Assembly (NCBI GenBank): GCA_900299065.1
Contig: OMIJ01000201.1
Coordinates: forward strand, 1 to 27,806
Reading direction: 5' to 3'
Length of the DNA: 27,806 nt
Source of the DNA: Hyphomicrobiales bacterium
GTDB taxonomy: Bacteria; Pseudomonadota; Alphaproteobacteria; Rhizobiales; Beijerinckiaceae
Shown: positions 22,613-27,806 of the stretch, in pieces
Layout of the letters: each line of letters opens with the position of its first letter
How positions within the stretch are numbered: position 1 is the stretch's first letter
Made by a program: the position numbers and the translations under genes
The notes under the pieces: generated by a model
What the model saw: the letters and a program-made list of their open reading frames with translations, nothing else
Told to the model about the DNA's origin: nothing
The model's database searches: none

Positions 22613-23680
22613 ATGGAAACACGTGCCAATTATGCCCTGATCGGTGCTTTTACCCTCCTCATCATGGGGGCGGCGCTGGCTTTTGTCGCCTGGTTCTCAG
22701 GGGCGAGCAAAAGAGGCGGCTTGGCGACTTATCAGATTGTCTTTTCCTCTTCTGTCTCGGGTCTGACGCGCGGCTCGCAGGTTTTGTTCAATGGCTTGAA
22801 AGTGGGGGAAGTGGCGCTGATCGATCTCTTGCCAGATAATCCCAGCGAGGTTTATGCGCTCATTGAGATCAATTCGCGCATACCGGTGAAGAAGAATACG
22901 AGAGCCCGCCTGGAGTTTCAGGGCCTGACAGGCGTGGCCTCCATTGCGCTGATTGGTGGCACAGCCAATTCGGAAGATCTGGTGGGCAGCAAAGATGAAC
23001 CTGCCAAAATCATTGCCGAACGTTCCGACTTTCAAAACATTCTCGAAACCTTGCAGCGCTTGTCTTCCAAGACCGAGGGCGTGCTTGAACATGTCGATCA
23101 ATTATTGGGCGATAATTCCGCATCTTTGGCTGTGACGATGAAGAATGTGCAATCCTTCTCTCAGGTTTTGGCCAATAGTTCGGATGATATTCAAAGCTTC
23201 ATTAACAGCATGAATGAGATTGGCCGTCTCGCCAAGCCTCTGGCTGTCTCGCTCGATCATATATCTACCTCGCTTGACGCTCGCCTGGAGGCGATAGACC
23301 CAGACCAGCTCAAGATACTTATGGCCAATTCTGTCGCCTTTTCTGCCAAGCTGAATGCCTCGGCAGATCGGCTTGATCAGGTCCTCACTTCGCTCAATGG
23401 TCTTTTGGCCGCGGATGGCTCTCAGGGGCTGATGGGCGAAGTGGGCGAGGCGACCAAATCCATACGCAAACTGGCTGAAAATCTCGATACCCGCACCAAG
23501 GAGATTTCAGCCGATCTGTCCAAATTCGCCGGGCAGGGATTGCGCCAATATGAGGCCTTGGCCAGTGAGGGGCGTAAGACTTTAGACGAGCTGAACCGGG
23601 CGCTGCGCTCGTTACAGAAAAATCCTCAGCAAATGCTCTTTGGTGCCAAGCCCGCTGTGCCGGAATATTCTGGCCGGTGA
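22613..23680 (+). CDS. mlaD: MlaD/MCE-domain substrate-binding subunit
   Basis: This is a periplasmic lipid-binding subunit anchored in the inner membrane, 355 residues. One N-terminal membrane helix (ALIGAFTLLIMGAALAFVAW) is followed by a single MCE domain at about residues 40-120 (YQIVFSSSVSGLTRGSQVLF, NGLKVGEVALIDLLPDNP, RLEFQGLTGVASIALIGG). A long helical C-terminal region (about 130-340) follows, as in alphaproteobacterial MlaD proteins, which are longer than the E. coli one (183). MCE rings of this type hold phospholipids in a central channel. No strong ribosome binding site precedes ATG 22613, 63 bases after mlaF. Confidence 0.92.
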   Translation: METRANYALIGAFTLLIMGAALAFVAWFSGASKRGGLATYQIVFSSSVSGLTRGSQVLFNGLKVGEVALIDLLPDNPSEVYALIEINSRIPVKKNTRARLEFQGLTGVASIALIGGTANSEDLVGSKDEPAKIIAERSDFQNILETLQRLSSKTEGVLEHVDQLLGDNSASLAVTMKNVQSFSQVLANSSDDIQSFINSMNEIGRLAKPLAVSLDHISTSLDARLEAIDPDQLKILMANSVAFSAKLNASADRLDQVLTSLNGLLAADGSQGLMGEVGEATKSIRKLAENLDTRTKEISADLSKFAGQGLRQYEALASEGRKTLDELNRALRSLQKNPQQMLFGAKPAVPEYSGR

Positions 23681-23790
23681 AGGCGATAAGCCGGTGGAGA
23701 GTGGTTGATCCCAACTTGCCAATTCTGCCCGGCTGATGTTTCCCTGACCTTGGCTTGATGCAGGTCATTTTGATGGGGTGAGGGTTAAGG

Positions 23791-24426
23791 GTGCCATCCG
23801 GGGGTCGGTCAGCAGGAATCAGGCAGATTAAACTGGGGTTCGGATTGCGGACTGCCTGGGCGCTTGTGTGCGTTTTTCCCCTTTGCCTGTCAGCCTGTGC
23901 CAATGCGCCCGCGCTGACGACCTATGACTTGTCCGCTCTGGATAAGGTCAGGCCCATGCCCGGCCTCACGCTGCAGCTTGGTATTGGCGAGCCTTCGGCA
24001 GCCGGTCTGTTGGATAGCGACAGGATCCCCATTCGCATGGCCTCAGGCTCCATAGCTTATCTGCAAGGCGTGCAATGGAGTGAGCGGCTGCCTCGTCTCA
24101 TCCAAAGCAGTTTGATCCAGAGCTTTGAGCTTGCTCATCCGCGCCAAGCCGTCGCTCGTTTAGGTGATCGCATGGTCGCCGATGTCGGTGTGAAAGGCGA
24201 GATCCGTCATTTTGAAATTGATGAGCCGAGCCAGCAAGCCTTTGTTGAGCTCTCCATGCAAATTTTGCGAGAGCCTGACGGTCGTGTCATGGCAGGACAG
24301 ATTTTCTCGGCTCGCATTGCCCTAACCTCGCTTGAGCCTGGCGCCTCCATCGCAGGATTGGATGAGGCCTTCAAGCAGGTCATGCAGAAAATCGTCATCT
24401 GGGTTGGGCGCGAAACGCGCACCTAG
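23791..24426 (+). CDS. ABC-type transport auxiliary lipoprotein (PqiC-like)
   Basis: This is a lipoprotein of 211 residues expected to be attached to a periplasmic membrane face and to assist the MCE transporter, as PqiC does in the Pqi system. The N-terminus has basic residues, a hydrophobic stretch (AWALVCVFPLCL) and a lipobox LSAC with Cys at about residue 34. The mature part begins ANAPALTTYDLSALDKVR and contains YLQGVQWSERLPRLIQSSLI, the family's signature block, followed by VGVKGEIRHFEIDE. The start is GTG at 23791, which gives a longish lead to the signal sequence; a later start is possible. It lies 110 bases after mlaD and ends before a hairpin terminator. Confidence 0.85.
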   Translation: MPSGGRSAGIRQIKLGFGLRTAWALVCVFPLCLSACANAPALTTYDLSALDKVRPMPGLTLQLGIGEPSAAGLLDSDRIPIRMASGSIAYLQGVQWSERLPRLIQSSLIQSFELAHPRQAVARLGDRMVADVGVKGEIRHFEIDEPSQQAFVELSMQILREPDGRVMAGQIFSARIALTSLEPGASIAGLDEAFKQVMQKIVIWVGRETRT

Positions 24427-24450
24427 ACATGATTGGATCGGGACTAAACA

Positions 24451-24475
24451 AAAGGGCGGGATCAACCCGCCCTTT
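24451..24475. terminator. Bidirectional hairpin terminator
   Basis: AAAGGGCGGG-ATCAA-CCCGCCCTTT is a perfect 10-bp, GC-rich stem with a 5-base loop. On the plus strand it ends in TTTGTAAG, and on the minus strand in TTTTGTTTAG, so it can close both the Mla operon and the convergent coiled-coil gene, which meet here tail to tail. Confidence 0.85.
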
Positions 24476-24516
24476 GTAAGATTGAGATTGCTCTCAGATC
24501 ATAAATTGAAAGCTAA

Positions 24517-27500
24517 TTATTCCAGGCGACCAGCCGCATGGGCCAGCATTGTATAGACCTTGCCTGTATCGGAGATCAGATAAGAGCGCACCATGCCGCC
24601 ATCGCGATCATCGCGGCTGATTTCGTTGAGTAGGCGCTCGAATTCACGATTGTAACGATTGACCGTTTCGCGGAAGTCCGGCTCGGCGCGATAGCGACGG
24701 CGGATTTCATCAAAGGTCTGCTGACCCTGTGCTGTGTAGAGACGACGCGAGAAGATATTACGCTCACCACGATTATAACGATCCCACACATCTGACACAG
24801 CCAGATGATCAACCATGCTGGCAATATCGAGAGAAATGCCTTGTAGTGGATCTGAGCTGATGGGAGCGTTGCCAGCTGTTCTCTGATCTTCGCGCGATGC
24901 CCGGGCCAAAAGATCGGAAATCCAGCCCTGACCGCGATCCCCCGCTTGCGCGCGAGGTGCTGCGGGAGCGGGCGTGTTACGCTGGCCGCGACCCGAATAA
25001 TCATCACGCGGAATGGGCGGAACAGGGTCAACCATGGGCGTTGTCATGATTGGCGGTGCGCGGAAGGGCTCTTGTGCGCGAAGTGGTTCCGGCGACCGCA
25101 AAGGCTCCGGGGGGCGCAGAGATTCCGGCGTACGATAGGGCTCTGGCGCACGATAGGGAGCGGCTGGCGGCAGAGGCTGGAAGCTGCTTGCTGCTGCGGG
25201 TTGCGCAATGTTGAGCGGCTGGCCTGCTTTATTGACAATGTCAGTGAGCTGCTTGAGCGCGCTGATCTGATCGCCAACGACGCGGCGCAGAGCGGCAGCT
25301 TGTTCAGCTGTTTCGCGCGGCAGTTCGGTCGCGCCGCGGCGCACTTCCTGACGGGCCGCGTCAATGTCCTGCTGAACTTGCGAGGCTATGCTGCGTAATT
25401 CTGCAGCCGAGGATTGGAAACGGCTGAGCGATTGCTCGAACAATTTGGTCATTTCCTCATTGGCCTGATCATAGAGCGCGCGCATGGCGTTGGCGGTGCG
25501 TTCGCGCTCCTTGGCGCCCGAATTGCGAATATCCTCGAATTGAGTGCCAATCTGGCTGCTCAGACCCTGTGTCATATCCGACATATAAGTGCCGATTTCA
25601 CGGGCGCGTATATCGGCCTTGCGTATAGCCTCTTCAAAGATGGAGGTGAATGAGTCGAGCACGCTCTCCATCTCATCCGTCTTGCTATGCACATTCGACA
25701 AGAGCGCTTCGAGCGATTGATTGCGCTGTTGTAGCAGGCGATCAATCTCGCGCTGTGATTGGGCGAAGGAATTGGCGCTGGTGGCCAGATTGTCGTGCTC
25801 TTCATTAAGACGTGTAACCAGAGCATCGGTTTGTGACAGGGTCGAGAGTGAGGTTGTGTTGAGATTATTGATCTGGTTCGAAATGGCAGTGACAGAGCCC
25901 TGGAAGTCGCGCACGCGATTGGTCAATGTGCCTTCAATAGCCTCAAGGCTGTCACCAGCATCATGCACAACGCCATTGAGGGCAAGGCTTGTTTCGGCCA
26001 GGCGGGCTAGAACTTCGCTCAAATCGTCTTTCAGCTTCTCATTGGTGGTCAGCAAAGCCTGAACGGTTGTGCCAGTGCCATTTTCAAAAAGCTTTTGCAG
26101 ATCAGTAGTCGATTTATCGAAGCTTCTGGTGATTTCAATGCTTGTCTCGCCCAATCTTTCAATGATCGTGGAAGATTTATCACTGATTGCCTCGGTGACG
26201 AGTTCAGCGACGCTGGCCACTTCCTGTGCGATTTCGTGACCGCGCGCAGTGAGACGCTCGACCAGCATGGGTCCTTTGTTCTCGAGTAGAGTTTGTAGCA
26301 CGCCACCCTGATCGGTGAGTGTATCCTGCAATTGTTTGGTGCGATTGGTCAGTGTGGTGTTGAGTTCTGCAATACGCTGCGTGAGAAGCGTTTCCAGTGC
26401 CATCGGATCGACCGCGCTGGAGATTTTTTCAACGCCTTCATTCATGACCCGTGCGATGTTCAGCGCATTCTCGACCAGAGATTCCGTCACGGCCGAGCTG
26501 CGGGCATCAAGACCATTCTGGACCAATTCCATCGTATGCGAGGCTTCTTGCAGACGAGTGCGGGCAGATTCATTAAAGGTGTTGATATGGCCTTCAAAAG
26601 CGTTGCCCAGAGCCTGTGTGCTGGTATGGGCGGCTGCTTCAAAGCGGCTGATATGCGTATCGAAGTTGGAGGCGATTTCCAGTGTCTTGAATTCAGCTGT
26701 ATGGGTGAAATCGTTCGCCTTGGCTTCGATGAGCTCGGCAGCTTCGCGGGCGCGTTCGGACAAGCGGTCTGTAAAGCTAGCGGCATGAGTCGTGAAAGCT
26801 TCTTCAACACCGGCAATGCGTTCGCTGACCAGATTGGTGAAGAGTGAGGTATGCGTGACGATGTTTTCAGTAAGTGCTGAACCATGTGCAACAATGGTTT
26901 CATCATAGGTTTTGAGACGATCAGCAATCGCCTCATTCATCCGTTCGCCATGCGTCCCAAGGGCGGTGATGGCCTCGCTGGTGGATTCGGCAAAGCGTTG
27001 CTCAATTGTTTGGACATGCGCATCAAGCATTTGACGTGCTTGATCAACGCCAGCTTGCAATTGCTCGGCGCTTGTTGTGCCAATGGTTGACAATTCCTCC
27101 TGCAATTTTTGACCATGCACAACAATCGTTTCGTGTAATTGTTGAGCTGAATTGTCAATTTTATTGGCTAATTCATATCCCTCGCCTACAATAGTGGAGG
27201 AAATACGCGAGACAGTTTCATCCAATCTGTGGGTGAGGGCATCGCCTTGCTGGGTGATGGTCTCGACCAGATTGTCGGATTGACTGGTGAGCGTGATGGT
27301 GAAGGTCTCGCTCTGATTGATCAGCTTTTGAGCAAGATCTTCTGTCGTCATCGCCAGACTCTCGGTCAGGCGAGAATTTTGTTCGCTTATGGTTTCGACC
27401 AATTGTGTGCTGGCCTGTTCTAGACTCTGGGTCAGCAAATCACGGTGCGACGAAAATTGTGTCAACAGAGCATTGGATTTCTCGTCCAATTGTTCTGTTA

Positions 27501-27806
27501 GAAGAGCCGATTCCTGCGCCAAAGTCTGGCTGATGGTTTGGGTCTTTTCCTCCAGCTTGTTTGACAATTCATCGGCGGCATGGAGCACTGTATCGGTCAG
27601 GCTGGTATTATGTGATGAGATCGTTTCGGCCAGATGAACACTGGCCACACCCAAGCGCTCAACCAGAGATTCTGAATGTGAGGTGGGAGTCTGGCTCAGA
27701 AAATCGGAGGATTCTTGCAGGCGTGTTGCGAGATCTTCTCCGCCCGAGGCAATGGTCGCAGAGATGCGCTGGCCGGTTGCATCGAGGCGAATGGACACTT
27801 CATTAC
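24517..27806 (-). CDS. Giant hendecad coiled-coil protein (C-terminal part, 5' end outside window)
   Basis: The frame stays open to the right edge, so only the last 1,096 or so residues are visible; the GTG at 27798 is probably an internal Val. Numbering from it, residues 1-462 are forty-two uninterrupted 11-residue repeats with hydrophobic residues at positions 1 and 5 (for example LVETISEQNSR, LANKIDNSAQQ). A five-residue break with Pro (VDPMA) follows, then about fourteen more repeats to residue 621. Next come a conventional coiled coil (to about 870), a Pro-rich region with six-residue repeats, and a C-terminal domain (about 1000-1093: NRGERNIFSRRLYTAQGQQT, DTGKVYTMLAHAAGR). That end resembles large hypothetical, sometimes 'kinesin-like', proteins of Hyphomicrobiales. 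No membrane segment is seen. A structural or scaffolding role is inferred; the function is unknown. Confidence 0.85.
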   Translation of the reverse strand, partial: NEVSIRLDATGQRISATIASGGEDLATRLQESSDFLSQTPTSHSESLVERLGVASVHLAETISSHNTSLTDTVLHAADELSNKLEEKTQTISQTLAQESALLTEQLDEKSNALLTQFSSHRDLLTQSLEQASTQLVETISEQNSRLTESLAMTTEDLAQKLINQSETFTITLTSQSDNLVETITQQGDALTHRLDETVSRISSTIVGEGYELANKIDNSAQQLHETIVVHGQKLQEELSTIGTTSAEQLQAGVDQARQMLDAHVQTIEQRFAESTSEAITALGTHGERMNEAIADRLKTYDETIVAHGSALTENIVTHTSLFTNLVSERIAGVEEAFTTHAASFTDRLSERAREAAELIEAKANDFTHTAEFKTLEIASNFDTHISRFEAAAHTSTQALGNAFEGHINTFNESARTRLQEASHTMELVQNGLDARSSAVTESLVENALNIARVMNEGVEKISSAVDPMALETLLTQRIAELNTTLTNRTKQLQDTLTDQGGVLQTLLENKGPMLVERLTARGHEIAQEVASVAELVTEAISDKSSTIIERLGETSIEITRSFDKSTTDLQKLFENGTGTTVQALLTTNEKLKDDLSEVLARLAETSLALNGVVHDAGDSLEAIEGTLTNRVRDFQGSVTAISNQINNLNTTSLSTLSQTDALVTRLNEEHDNLATSANSFAQSQREIDRLLQQRNQSLEALLSNVHSKTDEMESVLDSFTSIFEEAIRKADIRAREIGTYMSDMTQGLSSQIGTQFEDIRNSGAKERERTANAMRALYDQANEEMTKLFEQSLSRFQSSAAELRSIASQVQQDIDAARQEVRRGATELPRETAEQAAALRRVVGDQISALKQLTDIVNKAGQPLNIAQPAAASSFQPLPPAAPYRAPEPYRTPESLRPPEPLRSPEPLRAQEPFRAPPIMTTPMVDPVPPIPRDDYSGRGQRNTPAPAAPRAQAGDRGQGWISDLLARASREDQRTAGNAPISSDPLQGISLDIASMVDHLAVSDVWDRYNRGERNIFSRRLYTAQGQQTFDEIRRRYRAEPDFRETVNRYNREFERLLNEISRDDRDGGMVRSYLISDTGKVYTMLAHAAGRLE
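25055..25162 (-). repeat. Six 18-bp tandem units coding a Pro-rich hexapeptide repeat
   Basis: Six consecutive 18-base units occupy this stretch and encode variants of the hexapeptide R-x-P-E-P-x (seen as RAPEPY, RTPESL, RPPEPL, RSPEPL, RAQEPF). The units have diverged at the DNA level but keep frame and length. They form the flexible linker between the coiled coil and the C-terminal domain, and the unit number could vary between strains. Confidence 0.75.
25936..27798 (-). repeat. 33-bp-periodic coding repeats (11-residue hendecads)
   Basis: The reading frame divides cleanly into 33-base units, forty-two from 27798 to 26413 and about fourteen from 26397 to 25936, with one 15-base interruption (26398-26412). 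The units share little DNA identity, but each codes a hydrophobic residue at positions 1 and 5 and polar residues elsewhere. Eleven residues per three helical turns predicts a straight or slightly right-handed coiled coil or a long amphipathic helix. The tract continues past the window edge. Confidence 0.8.

Noticed and set aside
25055..25162. Possible CRISPR-like or mobile repeat
   Set aside because: The 18-bp units are contiguous, in frame, diverged and encode a Pro-rich linker, so they are a coding tandem repeat.

Overview
The window looks like chromosomal DNA from an alphaproteobacterium, most likely of the order Hyphomicrobiales (Rhizobiales). The reasons are the thyA-folA-hflK-hflC-degP gene string, the Mla-type lipid transporter with a STAS-fused permease and an auxiliary lipoprotein, and a very large coiled-coil protein whose C-terminal domain resembles rhizobial 'kinesin-like' hypothetical proteins. 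The family and genus cannot be fixed from the sequence. Base composition looks moderately GC-rich throughout, and I see no insertion sequence, integrase, tRNA, rRNA or CRISPR array. No stretch longer than 300 bases lacks a gene. The longest, 19081-19300, holds a small inverted repeat and a candidate operator.

Region 1 (1-3997, minus strand) is a housekeeping string: thymidylate synthase, dihydrofolate reductase, the HflK/HflC membrane protease modulators, and the start of a DegP/HtrA periplasmic protease. Several of these genes overlap by one base (TGATG).

Region 2 (4162-13319, minus strand) is a catabolic operon. In transcription order it encodes a LysR regulator, a two-subunit hydantoinase/oxoprolinase-family enzyme (HyuA, HyuB), a 3-hydroxyisobutyrate-dehydrogenase-family oxidoreductase, a three-component NitT/TauT-like ABC importer (binding protein, ATPase, permease), and an SDR dehydrogenase. 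A glycerate 2-kinase gene diverges from lysR, and a 32-bp palindromic AT-rich block lies between them. Together they look like uptake plus ring or lactam/imide opening plus oxidation of one small carbon/nitrogen compound. The substrate is unknown and this is the best candidate for an undescribed pathway.

Region 3 (14703-20450) is a mixed set: a secreted DUF1080 protein, two half-size chromate-transporter (CHR) proteins encoded as an overlapping pair, a single-domain rhodanese, a coiled-coil hypothetical protein, an atypical SDR that has lost the catalytic Tyr and Lys, a DTW-domain tRNA-modifying enzyme that overlaps it tail to tail, an XRE-cupin regulator with a candidate operator, and a small protein made of about 30-residue HREDGPA repeats.

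Region 4 (20572-24426, plus strand) is an MlaE-MlaF-MlaD-lipoprotein operon for phospholipid transport across the periplasm, closed by a strong hairpin terminator. Region 5 (24517-27806, minus strand) is the C-terminal 1,096 or so residues of a giant coiled-coil protein. More than 50 consecutive 11-residue (hendecad) repeats can be read in it, followed by ordinary coiled coil, a proline-rich tandem repeat and a conserved C-terminal domain.
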